This document shows positions 34,456 to 44,905 of a stretch of DNA of 64,000 nt, piece after piece. The position numbers and the translations under genes were made by a program. Position 1 is the first letter of the stretch. Each line of letters opens with the position of its first letter. The notes under the pieces are model-generated. The model was given only the letters and a program-made list of their open reading frames with translations. It ran no database searches and was not told where the DNA came from. The stretch covers positions 111,115 through 175,114 of the forward strand of contig CACRXP010000648.1 of the NCBI GenBank assembly GCA_902702965.1, written 5' to 3'. The stretch is from Spirometra erinaceieuropaei (taxonomy: Eukaryota > Platyhelminthes > Cestoda > Diphyllobothriidea > Diphyllobothriidae).

Positions 34456-35877
34456 TTCGACGACAACGACGCCGCCATCAGAAATCTGCTTGCTAAGAAG
34501 AACCGCCTACACAAAGCCTACGTAGATCACCCCACTGAGGACAACAAAGCTGCCTTCTACCGCAGTCGCCGACGGCTTCAGCAACGACTGCGCGAGATGC
34601 AGGACGCCTGGACTGCTCGCAAAGCTGAGGAGATCCAAGGCTACGCGGACCGCAACGAATGGAAGAACTTCTTCTCCGCGATCAAAGCTATCTACGGTCC
34701 GCCGACGAAGGGCACTGCTCCTCTCCTCAGCGCCGACGGCAGCATTCTCCTGACTGAGAAGACGCAAATCCTACAGCGATGGGCCGAGCATATCCAGGGC
34801 GTCCTCAACTGCCCTTCCGTCATCTCCGACGCCGCCATCGCCCGCTTGCCGCAAGTGGAGACCAACGTGGACCTCGAACTCCCGCCATCTCTCCAGGAGA
34901 CCATCAGGGCCGTGCATCAACTCTCCAGCGGGAAAGCACCCGGATGGGACGCAATCCCTGCTGAGGTCTACAAGCACGGAGGTCCCCTACTGATGGATCA
35001 CTTGACTGCGCTCTTCCAGGAGATGTGGCGTCAAGGTGAAGTCCCGCAAGATTTCAAGGACGCAACTATCGTGCACCTATACAAGCGCAAAGGGAATCGC
35101 CAAGTCTGCGACAACCACCGCGGCATCTCCCTACTGAACATCGCCGGGAAGATCTTCGCTCGCATCCTGCTCAACCGCCTCAACAACCATCTGGAACAGG
35201 GCCTTCTGCCGGAAAGCCAATGCGGCTTCCGTTGTCATCGTGGGACCACGGATATGATCTTCGCAGCCCGCCAACTTCAGAAGAAGTGCCAGGAGATGCG
35301 GACCCACCTGTACTCTACCTTCGTGGACCTGACGAAAGCCTTCGACACGGTGAATCGTGAAGGACTGTGGAAGATCATGCAGAAATTCGGCTGTCCGGAG
35401 CGATTCACTCAGATGGTGCGTCAGTTGCACGACGGTATGATGGCGCGAGTCACGGACAACGGAGCTGTCTCAGAGGCATTCGCAGTGACCAACGGAGTGA
35501 AGCAGGGCTGTGTGCTGGCGCCTACCCTCTTCAGTCTTATGTTCTCTGCCATGCTGATGGACGCCTACCGCGACGAACGCCCTGGAATCCGCATCGCCTA
35601 CAGAACGGACGGTCATCTCCTGAATCACCGGCGCATGAACTTCCAATCGCGCGTATCCACAGCAACCGTGCACGAACTCCTCTTCGCCGACGACTGCGTC
35701 CTGAACACCACCTCCGAAGCGGAGATGCAACGCAGCATGGACCTGTTCTCCGCCGCCTGCGAGAACTTCGGTCTGATCATTAACATGCAGAAGACGGTGG
35801 TGATGCACCAACCTCCGCCCAACTCAGCCACAGCCCCCAACGCGCCGCACATCAACGTGAATGGGACCCAACTGTAA
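34456..35877 (+). CDS. LINE reverse transcriptase domain (in frame after a premature stop)
   Basis: RNA-dependent DNA polymerase that copies the element's RNA at the nicked target. The frame is the same as the endonuclease and is open from 34456. The first ATG is 34597. Counting from it, motifs are SSGKAPGWDAIPAE near 109, FKDATIVHLYKRKGNR near 153, NHRGISLLNIAGKIFARIL near 173, LTKAFDTVN with the first catalytic aspartate at 250, VKQGCVLAP (301-309) and FADD (363-366), all intact. TAA at 35875-35877 ends it, again with no frameshift, just before the conserved YLGSTLS region. The two stops are the only visible lesions. Confidence 0.92.
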   Translation, partial: FDDNDAAIRNLLAKKNRLHKAYVDHPTEDNKAAFYRSRRRLQQRLREMQDAWTARKAEEIQGYADRNEWKNFFSAIKAIYGPPTKGTAPLLSADGSILLTEKTQILQRWAEHIQGVLNCPSVISDAAIARLPQVETNVDLELPPSLQETIRAVHQLSSGKAPGWDAIPAEVYKHGGPLLMDHLTALFQEMWRQGEVPQDFKDATIVHLYKRKGNRQVCDNHRGISLLNIAGKIFARILLNRLNNHLEQGLLPESQCGFRCHRGTTDMIFAARQLQKKCQEMRTHLYSTFVDLTKAFDTVNREGLWKIMQKFGCPERFTQMVRQLHDGMMARVTDNGAVSEAFAVTNGVKQGCVLAPTLFSLMFSAMLMDAYRDERPGIRIAYRTDGHLLNHRRMNFQSRVSTATVHELLFADDCVLNTTSEAEMQRSMDLFSAACENFGLIINMQKTVVMHQPPPNSATAPNAPHINVNGTQL

Positions 35878-37506
35878 GTGGTACAGAACTTCCCGTACCT
35901 GGGAAGTACCCTATCTCGCAACACAAAGATTGATGACGAAGTCGCCAACAGGATTTTGAAAGCCATTCAAGCCTTCGGACGCCTCCAAAGTACAGTCTGG
36001 AATCGCCACGGTCTCCAACTGAGCACAAAGCTGAAGATGTACAAGGCCGTCATCCTGCCGACGCTATTGTACGGAGCAGAGACATGGACGGTGTACACGA
36101 GGCCGGCACGTCGACTGAACCACTTCCACCTCAGTTGTCTTCGTCGCATCCTGAGGCTGAACTGGCAGGAACGAATTCCCGACGCAGAAGTACTGGAACG
36201 AACGGGAATGCTCAGCATCAACGCCATGCTGAGAAAAATGCAGCTGCGCTGTAGCGGCCACCTGGTGCGCATGGACAACGAGCGACTACCCAAACCACTC
36301 TTCTACGGAGACGTCGCGACGGATTCTCGTCGTCAAGGAGGCCAAATTCGCCGTTACAAGGATACCCTGAAGTCCTCCCTGAAGCGCCTGCAAATCAACC
36401 CGACCAACTGGGAAGAGCTCGCCCGCGATCGACCGACATGGAGGAGAACAGTGAAGACGGGCGCTGCTATCTACGATGCCAACCGCATTGCCGCCGCCAA
36501 AGTGAAACGCGAAGCCCGCAAATCACAACTTCGCCCAATACGCAACGCCGCCGCACAACCGCTCTCTACGTGTCCTCGATGTCAGCGGACATTCCGGGCA
36601 CGAATCAGACTTGTTGGACATCTTCGAACCAAATGCACCTCTCGAACTGCTCCAGCCATCGTCCCCCAGCCCGCCGTTTCCTCGTCCTCTGTGCCGCCAA
36701 CTAACTCTGAGACTCCTTCTGCACCACCACGTCCATCCTCCTCCTTCTCCTCCACTGCCCCAGCGGTGGCCGTTCAGGCTGCCATCTCACACATCGCCAA
36801 CCACGACACAACAACCGCAACCACCCCCACCCCTCCCGATTCCAGTGATGAGGATCAGGACTACACCTGCCCTCACTGCCACCGCACCTTCACCTCACGC
36901 ATCGGCCTGGTCGGTCACTTGCGAATCCATCGCACAGAGACTGGTGAACCAGTGCCTGGAGCACCAACCTACACCCACCGCGCTCGCCTCCACTGCCCAC
37001 AATGCCCTCGCACCTTCCGGCATCGCATGGGCCTATTCGGCCACATGCGCATCCACGAGAGCCGAATTGACCGCAGCCTTGACACACCCACCCTGCCCAG
37101 CCCCACTCCCAATCCATCACCTTGTGCACCCACTAACCACTCCCCAGCCGACATCGACGCCACCGACCTTACCATCCCTCACTCCTCCCCTTCCTCCTCC
37201 TCTTCCTCCTTCACTGCCACAACGACGGCCACTCCGGCGTCTGTAACGCATGACTTAACCACAGCCGCACCTGACACAACAACAGGCACAAGCCCTGCAA
37301 CCTCCATCATCAGGCGTGAGGTCCAGGACTACATCTGCCCTCACTGCGATCGCACCTTCACCTCACGCATCGGCCTGGTCGGTCACTTTCGAATCCATCG
37401 CACAGAGACTGGCGAACCAGTGCCTGGAGCACCAAACTACACTCACCGCACTCGCCTCCACTGCCCACACTGCCCTCGCACCTTCACGCATCGCATGGGC
37501 CTATTC
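35878..37506 (+). CDS. LINE C-terminal region with five C2HC/C2H2 zinc fingers (runs into gap)
   Basis: After the second stop the frame continues with [25 protein letters not shown] and [15 protein letters not shown], the usual thumb and C-terminal segments of this LINE type. Next is a C2HC finger (36571-36636, CPRCQRTF...HLRTKC), then Pro/Ser/Thr-rich linkers and paired C2H2 fingers starting at 36868 and 36994. A second pair starts at 37336 and 37462. The second pair repeats the first 468 bases later (156 codons, in frame). The last finger is cut by the N gap at 37507. The fingers probably bind nucleic acid during integration, which is inferred from other LINEs with terminal fingers. Confidence 0.88.
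36841..37506 (+). repeat. in-frame tandem duplication of a two-finger module (468-base period)
   Basis: The blocks at 36868-37060 and 37336-37506 are nearly identical over the finger codons, including the linker TGEPVPGAP. Between them lies a less conserved Pro/Ser/Thr-rich spacer. Copy L6 shows a comparable pair followed at once by the stop. Confidence 0.85.
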
Positions 37507-38433
37507 NNNNNNNNNNNNNNNNNNNNNNNNNNNNNNNNNNNNNNNNNNNNNNNNNNNNNNNNNNNNNNNNNNNNNNNNNNNNNNNNNNNNNNNNNNNNNN
37601 NNNNNNNNNNNNNNNNNNNNNNNNNNNNNNNNNNNNNNNNNNNNNNNNNNNNNNNNNNNNNNNNNNNNNNNNNNNNNNNNNNNNNNNNNNNNNNNNNNNN
37701 NNNNNNNNNNNNNNNNNNNNNNNNNNNNNNNNNNNNNNNNNNNNNNNNNNNNNNNNNNNNNNNNNNNNNNNNNNNNNNNNNNNNNNNNNNNNNNNNNNNN
37801 NNNNNNNNNNNNNNNNNNNNNNNNNNNNNNNNNNNNNNNNNNNNNNNNNNNNNNNNNNNNNNNNNNNNNNNNNNNNNNNNNNNNNNNNNNNNNNNNNNNN
37901 NNNNNNNNNNNNNNNNNNNNNNNNNNNNNNNNNNNNNNNNNNNNNNNNNNNNNNNNNNNNNNNNNNNNNNNNNNNNNNNNNNNNNNNNNNNNNNNNNNNN
38001 NNNNNNNNNNNNNNNNNNNNNNNNNNNNNNNNNNNNNNNNNNNNNNNNNNNNNNNNNNNNNNNNNNNNNNNNNNNNNNNNNNNNNNNNNNNNNNNNNNNN
38101 NNNNNNNNNNNNNNNNNNNNNNNNNNNNNNNNNNNNNNNNNNNNNNNNNNNNNNNNNNNNNNNNNNNNNNNNNNNNNNNNNNNNNNNNNNNNNNNNNNNN
38201 NNNNNNNNNNNNNNNNNNNNNNNNNNNNNNNNNNNNNNNNNNNNNNNNNNNNNNNNNNNNNNNNNNNNNNNNNNNNNNNNNNNNNNNNNNNNNNNNNNNN
38301 NNNNNNNNNNNNNNNNNNNNNNNNNNNNNNNNNNNNNNNNNNNNNNNNNNNNNNNNNNNNNNNNNNNNNNNNNNNNNNNNNNNNNNNNNNNNNNNNNNNN
38401 NNNNNNNNNNNNNNNNNNNNNNNNNNNNNNNNN
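37507..38433. other. assembly gap (927 N)
   Basis: Unknown bases. The left edge falls inside the last zinc finger and the right edge inside the 3' untranslated region. The corresponding interval in the opposed copy L6 (31820-32767) is 948 bases, so the gap length fits a simple missing stretch of the same element. Any frame or protein drawn through the gap is meaningless. Confidence 0.98.
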
Positions 38434-38614
38434 TTGACACCGGGCTCAGGCGGGGGACGAGGAGAGTGTGTAGGTAGATGCTACGCAAGTCTACTGGCAC
38501 TATAAACCCCTGCGTAAGTCACCGTCCCTGCTCCCACAATGCAGTCTGTGGGGCACACGGTGGACATCATCGAAATCGATGGTCGAACTGTCGTGTGTGT
38601 GTGTGTGTGTGTGT
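38434..38614 (+). repeat. LINE 3' terminus with (GT)11
   Basis: TTGACACCGGGCTCAGGCGG, then ACGCAAGTCTACTGGCACTA, GGTCGAACTGTC and an 11-unit GT repeat (38593-38614). The same order closes copies L5 and L8, so the GT repeat is probably the element's own 3' end. Confidence 0.85.
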
Positions 38615-40501
38615 TTGTACTTGTATTTGCATCGACACGCCCTCCCGAATTTACGAACCCACTTAGTGGTAGCTAACGCAGGCAGGGTATATTTACTACG
38701 TCTGTCCGGGCAGGGGGACTGATACAGTCTAAGGACACAATGCCGTGCTACGAGTGTTTCGTTAAGGCCTATAAGAAATGCGAGCACCCCGGAATGGCAG
38801 GCAAGTGTTGGCATGCCCTAACTGATCCATTTCGCATCTCAAGTAGCAAAGCGCTTAATTCATGACTTTTCGGCAAGACACGGAGACATGAAAACCTCAT
38901 TTTACAGTTTGCCATGAGCTAAATTCTAGCGCAAGTGGTGATTGAGATTAGAGCTAGAAAAGTCAGGGTTGGAGGTTCTTCTTAGGGACAGGTGAGTTAA
39001 ACATAGTGTTACTGTTATATTCGCAACTTTGTTCAGAGGAATAGATACTTCTGAAGGGGTTTGGCGGAAGACCATCTGTATTGTGAGAGGTCCACATTCG
39101 TGTGTCCAATCGACGTTTCAATTATCAATAGACCCACGCGGACGCGAAGGAATATAGAGTTGGAGGCGCTTTGTGCTTAAAGTCGTTAGGGCCATTCTTG
39201 ACTAACAGAACCGTATAACGTGCCATCGTCTCTCAGAGGGATGAAATGAAAGGCAACCCAGAATAATCTCCGCCTCATCTGGTTTGTAGTACTTCAGCAA
39301 AACGGCTCCATTCACTAACAAGGAAGCATCCATTTGCAGATTAAGTAGCTTTTTATTCTTTCCGGCAAAGCTACTTATTATATTACCCGCAAAAGAAACA
39401 GAAAATTTATTTGGTATCTTTGTAATGTCAACACGAATCCGTCGTCATAAAAAATTGAAAGGCAAAACTTAGGAAGGTTATTCTAAATGCGAGTCAACTT
39501 TATCAGGAAAGGAGCCACGTCGACATTCAACGAATTCAAATAGCAAATTTCAAAATCATTGAACGGAGAGACGTCCTGTTCCCTGAGAAAGGGTTTTTTT
39601 ATAGACGTCGGCGCTGAGATTGCAGTTCTACCGCCCTATTCCGCCGACTACTTATCGTAAACAGTAGTCTTCTGTCTTCGTCTCTGTATAATGCCTCGTT
39701 CAGAAGTAAGCGTGCTGCAAGGATAGGCATATAACGAGCGCTGCCATCTAATCAGAAAATTTCAAATAACGTTTGTGAATTACACTCCGTACAGAGGGGG
39801 GGGGGCTTTTTGGCAAAAAACATTACGTTGTTCGGAAAATTACAAGGATAGGCGACATTCCTATATGAATTTTATAGGATTGTATCGTTAGCTTCTAAAT
39901 TTTTTTCATATCATCTGACGGTTTGTGGTTTTCGTGAAAATCACGTTATATGAAAAAACTATAGCTGAAATTATGCGTAGTATGATGCTTAATACATCCG
40001 CATAAAGTCTTCATTTAATTAAAGGGCTTTTACATGAACATCAAATTGGGAGTTGTGATTCATGCTTAAACCGTTGCAAATCAGGTTGTGCACAAGCACA
40101 GAAGTTAAAAAGCTGGATTACGATGACAGGAAGCCTGCGCAATGTCTAATCAGTACAAGTTTTAAGTGTCACGATCAATCCTTTTCACTTACGCAGTTCT
40201 TTTTCGATTAAAATGTTTCGCTATAGATTTTATTTTCTTCCAACAAGACAGGCGAATTTCCGCTTCAAAACTCGTAAATAGAATGGAAGACAGCTAGGTC
40301 GGCCTACATTTTGGTGCCGTTGTAAAATTGTCATCTTCTATGTCGTATGAATGTAGACCGAGGTAACGAATACACTTTCAGGACGCTTAAAGATTATAAG
40401 TATAGCCTCGCACCTAATTAAACGTGAAAAAGTTTGATACAGAGCGAATTAAAACAGGTAGTGATATGAATTTGATAAAGGGAGACTCATTAAAAAATTA
40501 A
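38615..40501. other. no supported gene
   Basis: AT-rich. A run of 10 G lies at 39796-39805. No frame of interest is seen on either strand. Confidence 0.45.
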
Positions 40502-40654
40502 CACGGGTCGTCAAAAGATAGGCGCATTGTCGATTTTAATGATTTCCAACCGACCATTCGCCAGTCTTCAAGACCACGAGTCCATTTTTGGCTCTCTGAT
40601 GACAAAGCCCAGCGGGCTGAAGCCCGGCAGATGAAATACGAGCAGGAAAAATAG
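40502..40654 (+). CDS. candidate coding segment, hypothetical protein
   Basis: An open stretch of 50 codons ends in TAG (40652-40654) with protein-like composition: VDFNDFQPTIRQ, then VHFWLSDDKAQRAEARQ and MKYEQEK at the end. The acceptor is poor (the only candidate is GATAG at 40521), so exon status rests on composition alone. It lies 230 bases upstream of the stronger coding segment at 40887 and may belong to the same locus or to an unrecognised repeat. Confidence 0.27.
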   Translation, partial: HGSSKDRRIVDFNDFQPTIRQSSRPRVHFWLSDDKAQRAEARQMKYEQEK

Positions 40655-40824
40655 GACTTCAGTTTAGTGATATTGCTATTTTAAGTGATTGTGGGGAACG
40701 TAGTTAGCAATTTTTTCTTAAGTCAATATCAGATTAATGTGGGCTTTTCGCAGAGGCAAAAAACCCAAACGTGTGTCAATGTAGGTGACCATCTCACGCG
40801 CCCATCTCTCAGCCAACCGGTTGC

Positions 40825-40845
40825 TTGGCCCTCTGATTGGCCATG
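40825..40845 (+). promoter_or_regulatory. possible CCAAT-box region upstream of the 40.9 kb frame
   Basis: An inverted CCAAT motif (CTGATTGGCC) lies about 50 bases before ATG 40887, in a locally GC-richer stretch. It is suggestive only. Confidence 0.2.
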
Positions 40846-40886
40846 CAACAGCAATAAATGGTTAGGAGGTTGGCATTTCAACAGGA

Positions 40887-41489
40887 ATGTTGCGACAAGC
40901 ATCGGCCGGAGCGTCTTCCGGCAGCATCACCGGTTGTAATGGGGAGAGAAGACGTTCCGTTCTGCCCACTCAAAGTCAGTTTAAGTCATGTGTGCAAAGC
41001 GATGCGCGCGCCGATGAAGAAGAGACAACTCTGCTTCCAGCTACCCTACGACGTGCCAGCTTGGCGGCCCATAACCTACGGCGCATCTCTAGTGTCTTTA
41101 AAAAGGAGGGCCCTCGAGAGTTCTTAAGAGCCGCCCTCGGAGATCCCAACAGGGAGTACTATAAGAAGCTGGCTGGTGAAAATGAGGAACTCACCACTGA
41201 ATGGAAACGTCTGAAGGGCTACCTGAAAACACTGGCTGACGACTACGAGAGCTGCAAGGCTGTGGACCCCTTAAGACGATACAGGCTCCTTAGAGCCATG
41301 GTGAAACGCATTGTTTTGCATATGCAGATCACCGACCCACTTCCCAGTGTTCAGGCTGTTTTGCCGGGTGGTGATCAGATAATCTGCGGGTCCGTTCTCC
41401 GGAGTTCGGTTCGAATGCAGGAAATAAAACAAAAACACCAAAAAATGTGCAATTGTGAGTGGCTTTTTGCTCTCTCATGTTATAAGTAA
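40887..41489 (+). CDS. candidate exon(s) encoding a coiled-coil protein
   Basis: The 200-codon frame from ATG 40887 (open since a TAG at about 40865) is the longest host-like frame in the window. Residues 1-80 are basic and Ser/Ala-rich. Residues 91-120 form a heptad-like charged helix (EYYKKLAGENEELTTEWKRL), followed by RRYRLLRAMVKRIV at 130-143. A donor-like GTGAGT at 41455-41460 probably ends the exon after residue 189. The 95-142 segment aligns without gaps to the + strand exon at 61610-61806 (17 of 45 residues identical by hand), which supports real coding. No known family is recognised. The start could be internal rather than initiating. Confidence 0.55.
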   Translation: MLRQASAGASSGSITGCNGERRRSVLPTQSQFKSCVQSDARADEEETTLLPATLRRASLAAHNLRRISSVFKKEGPREFLRAALGDPNREYYKKLAGENEELTTEWKRLKGYLKTLADDYESCKAVDPLRRYRLLRAMVKRIVLHMQITDPLPSVQAVLPGGDQIICGSVLRSSVRMQEIKQKHQKMCNCEWLFALSCYK

Positions 41490-42614
41490 GACGTCTTTGC
41501 AGTTTTGAAGAAAATTGTTTAAATCTTTCACTGGATAGTAGGGTGTTGGCCTACATAGACATTCTTACTGTGGCGGCCCACATAATGAAAGTATTTTGCA
41601 TAGTTGTGGAACATCTGAGCAGTCCCCTAAAATTAAGTAAATTCTGCAGAAGGATGATCTTGGATCGCCGGAGAGGAGGGCACATTCCTCTTGTATCCGA
41701 ATAAAGACTCGAGTTAATTAGTAGAGAAAAACCCCTTTACCAGTTCATAGCACATCGAAACTCCTCTGTCCATTAATCACTTCTCAGGGGATCCGGATGG
41801 CTCGGGACTACGCATATGTTCGAGAGGCTTGTCCAGGCAAAGGACTAATATTTAGACAAAGCGCCACCTACCGCGGCCAAAAAAATTCATTCCTTTACTT
41901 TGAACTCGGATAAAAGTCTAAATCCCAGAATACGCCAACATATCAAAGTAACTTAGGATGCGCGTATTCATGGAATACAGATTTTCATCTTCATCTGTCA
42001 GCATATTTGTATTTTTGCTCTGATCTTCTTTTTGACACTTCGGGCTTCCCGAGAAAATTTTAAAAATTGGATCTCCTACTTCACTTTTTGCAGAACCGGA
42101 AACATTTTCGTAAGATAATTAATTCAACTCAGAAGTTTCTTAAAGATATAAAGAGATATTTGAACAGCAATTTACCCTTTGTTTCACTGCATATGACATA
42201 TTTACTGGAATTAGAATAAACGCAAAAAAAAGGCTGATTCCGAAATGCATTACGAAAAAGCGTGCTCCTATATCCTCTGTACAATTACATACGCAAACTC
42301 GATTGAGTGCGCATAAAAGAACAAGCCCTAGGAGATTATGTGTCTAATCTTATACTATAAGTTTAGGGTATGCAGAAAGCCATACAATAAAGCAGCCTCA
42401 ATTTCAGGATTTTCGAATGAAATATGCTTACGAATGGCTACTTCAACGGTCCATCGGCTATTGTCTTAGTGTGCATAATCGACTGATGATGAGATAATCT
42501 AGGATATTATCAGTTTTAATGAGAAGTAATTTTTTTTCCATTTTGACATTATGTCGTTTCCATTATCTCACAATAAACAGGACGAACACCGAATTATTTA
42601 TAATCGATTTTCAG
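41490..42614. other. no supported gene
   Basis: AT-rich. It may be an intron of the flanking + strand coding segments. Confidence 0.4.
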
Positions 42615-42740
42615 TTAATGTTGCAAAATAGAGGATACAAATCTGTGCATTCAACAACAGCGGGACTAAGAGTACTCCGTCTCACACAAGAAATTTCATT
42701 TGAAGTGCAGCGAATGAAAAATGACAACATCTTCACTTGA
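42615..42740 (+). CDS. candidate exon, hypothetical protein
   Basis: The acceptor TTATAATCGATTTTCAG (AG at 42613-42614) opens 41 codons in phase 0 to TGA at 42738-42740. The peptide (MLQNRGYKSVHSTTAG, LTQEISFEVQRMKND) looks coding. No donor precedes the stop. The opposite strand is open over the same bases, which lowers confidence. Confidence 0.33.
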   Translation, partial: LMLQNRGYKSVHSTTAGLRVLRLTQEISFEVQRMKNDNIFT

Positions 42741-42821
42741 ATGAACATTTTGTTGATGCATTTAATAAGCATTCTTTTCTTCCCGCTCGGTAGTTCATCT
42801 TCCTTCTCCAAACACTGTCAG

Positions 42822-42950
42822 AAATTGCTTGATGTAGTTTTAAAAGATAACTTGCTGCAATTATTGCAAAAAAATGTCACGCCTTCCCAACCCAGCATGG
42901 GCAAAAGTCTTACTAACCAACGTTGTCAAAATAGGAAGCTTGATGATTAA
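42822..42950 (+). CDS. candidate exon, hypothetical protein
   Basis: A pyrimidine-rich tract (TTCATCTTCCTTCTCC) and AAACACTGTCAG precede 42 codons in phase 0 ending in TAA (42948-42950). The peptide is leucine- and glutamine-rich (KLLDVVLKDNLLQLLQ) and then polar (TPSQPSMGKSLTNQ). A coding-looking segment in another frame starts only 8 bases later (42958), so a frameshift or separate splice forms are possible. Confidence 0.4.
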   Translation, partial: KLLDVVLKDNLLQLLQKNVTPSQPSMGKSLTNQRCQNRKLDD

Positions 42951-42957
42951 ATGTTAG

Positions 42958-43117
42958 TTGGTCAATGGGTTAGCAGAAAAATGGACAGATCCATGGGAAT
43001 TCAGGAGGTGGTTTGAAGGGAGCTTTGTCCTCAAGAGGACAAAGTTTGATTATGTGTCAACGATTGTCCGAGTCTATTTATGCAACATTTTGGCTACCAA
43101 AGGTCGGAAGATCAACG
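42958..43117 (+). CDS. candidate internal exon, hypothetical protein
   Basis: From an acceptor-like ATGTTAG (AG at 42956-42957) 53 codons plus one base run to a strong donor, CAACG|GTAAGG (GT at 43118-43119). The peptide AEKWTDPWEFRRWFEGSF, then VLKRTKFDYVSTIVRVYLC and NILATKGRKI has the balanced aromatic and charged composition of a globular domain. No family is recognised. The exon ends in phase 1. A perfect 10-bp hairpin (CTTTGTCCTC/GAGGACAAAG, 43023-43044) lies inside. Confidence 0.5.
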
Positions 43118-44834
43118 GTAAGGTTCTGGACTGTTTTTCACTCTCTTATCATTTGAAAAGTGTAGCGTTTTAGTTTTCTTCACAATTCTATTAGGCTCTA
43201 AAACCAGTCAGTGCTAGCTATAGTGATGTTGGAAGGGACAGGGTAATAACTTTTTCCCGAGTTAATGCCCGTCTGGCAACAGCGGAATGGAGATGGTTAC
43301 ATATGACCTTCGGGATTCAAAAAGTAATGCACTTTACGGATGCCTGTATTCTAGATACACATTCATTGTAGTGTGAGGTTGACAAAAAATGCGTTGGTTG
43401 GGTTCACTCGCCTCAGCCTTCGGACCCGTCCATCCTCAAAAATTTACGGTCACCTGAGGTTGGATTGCGTCTTTTAAGTTCGCCGTTTGGCGTTTTGTCT
43501 TCAGCAGAGCCTCCGTTTTATCTGCTTGTTGGTGGGCGACTTGATATTCATGTTGTTAACACCTCACTGGACATAGCCTTGGGCGTGGCTGGTCAGATAA
43601 TCGGCGTAAGGACGACATCGAAGGTGTGAATTTGTTCTAGCAAACAACGTGCGATAACAGGTCTCTCGATTAGGCTGTCACTTAAATTCCCGCGTCTTTC
43701 CCATTCAAATGCCCAGCCTGGCTTGTGTAGGTGCAGTGGCACTCACAACAAGAGATACGACAGCCAACGCTCGGTCGGTCACGTGGACTGGCAATCCTCG
43801 TTTGACATTGCAGGCCTGCAGTGAGGATGACTTCCAGATAACTTCTCGAGATTTGACCTGACCACCACTTGGCCCCATTGGCGCTCAGGTAACCACTCCA
43901 ATATGCTGAAGAACAACTCGGAAGATGGGAGAAATCTGAAATTTTGTCCTAGATCCCATGCCCTATCCCGAGTAATATTCTTAAAGACGTACACAGACCT
44001 TACGTCGAGCTACATCCGTGCCTCCATATAACAATTCTCTCTACTGTTTGGAAATAGACCTTTTAAGAGACAGTGAAACGTCAGAAGAAATTGTCTCCCT
44101 TTGGAAACCTGAATCGTTTTTTAAAGGTTATTTTAGTATGACAGCCCACGACCAATAATTCGAGTTAATGAATGTAGCACAAAATAAGGCTGGGGGCGGA
44201 TATAAGTTTTTGCGACACTAATGCCTACGTCAGGTAATGCGGTAAAAATCCCATGAACAGTGCAGTTAGTTTTTGTTTGATGTACAGGAATAACCCCATA
44301 TCATTGAGCGTTCAAAGGGACTCAGGAACTTTTCGCCCTAGCAACTGCTTTTTGATTCAGTAAGTGACTCGTGATAGTTCGTGTTATAACATCAAAAATT
44401 CCTTTGACATGGAATAAAGGGGTTTGCTTCGCAACATTCGCCTCCTGAACAAACTTAGCTTGCACCGCAGAGTCGCTTTTGGAGGCATATCCAGTTGCAG
44501 GGAGGTTTGCATAATCACAGTTCAGATCTGCTAATATGACTTCTAAAAATCGATAAAACATCTGGTTCTTCTACAAGACTTTTGTGTTAACAAGTTAATT
44601 CCCACGATTAGCATTGGAAAAAAATAAATTTTAAGTCGAAACATCTGTCACTAAAACCCTGGAGGGTAAGTTACTCTCCTTTCAAAGCATAGCATAGGAA
44701 ATTGTCCAAATATATCGCGATGACCATTTTCGCACAAATTTATGGACATTTTGCCTGAAAAAATGCGTTGACACAATTTCTGCACAAGAAGGCGACACTT
44801 CCTTGAAGAGGCTGGATGGGCAAGCAAAATGCTT
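43118..44834. other. no supported gene
   Basis: Probably intron following the donor at 43118, or intergenic. Weak minus-strand frames (43779-43994 and 44322-44561) lack splice support. Confidence 0.35.
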
Positions 44835-44905
44835 CACTTTTAAGATGTTCGAAAATTTTCACATCAGTTTCTGTCATCAGGTTTCATGAGATAGATTACG
44901 TACTG
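44835..44905. mobile_element. possible end remnant of the fold-back family
   Basis: The stretch ending CATGAGATAGATTACGTACTG followed by TA (44906-44907) resembles the right end of F1, F2 and F4. The matching left end was not found, so this may be a solo end or a coincidence. Confidence 0.4.

Larger units (their letters stand above)
32903..38614 (+). mobile_element. near full-length non-LTR retrotransposon with endonuclease, RT and zinc fingers (copy L7)
   Basis: The layout is a 5' leader (to about 33411), endonuclease (33412-34455), reverse transcriptase (34456-35877), C-terminal region with zinc fingers (35878-37506), a 927-base assembly gap, and the last 180 bases of 3' untranslated region ending in (GT)11 at 38593-38614. 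The architecture and motifs place it among non-LTR elements with an apurinic-type endonuclease. I take it to be RTE-related (the kind often annotated as craniofacial development protein 2-like), but the clade needs a tree. The exact 5' border between 32903 and 33120 is not resolved. Two in-frame stops make this copy non-functional as read. Confidence 0.92.

Noticed and set aside
37316..38505. Very long open frames crossing 37507-38433 on both strands
   Set aside because: They exist only because N is read as an open codon. The gap carries no sequence evidence.
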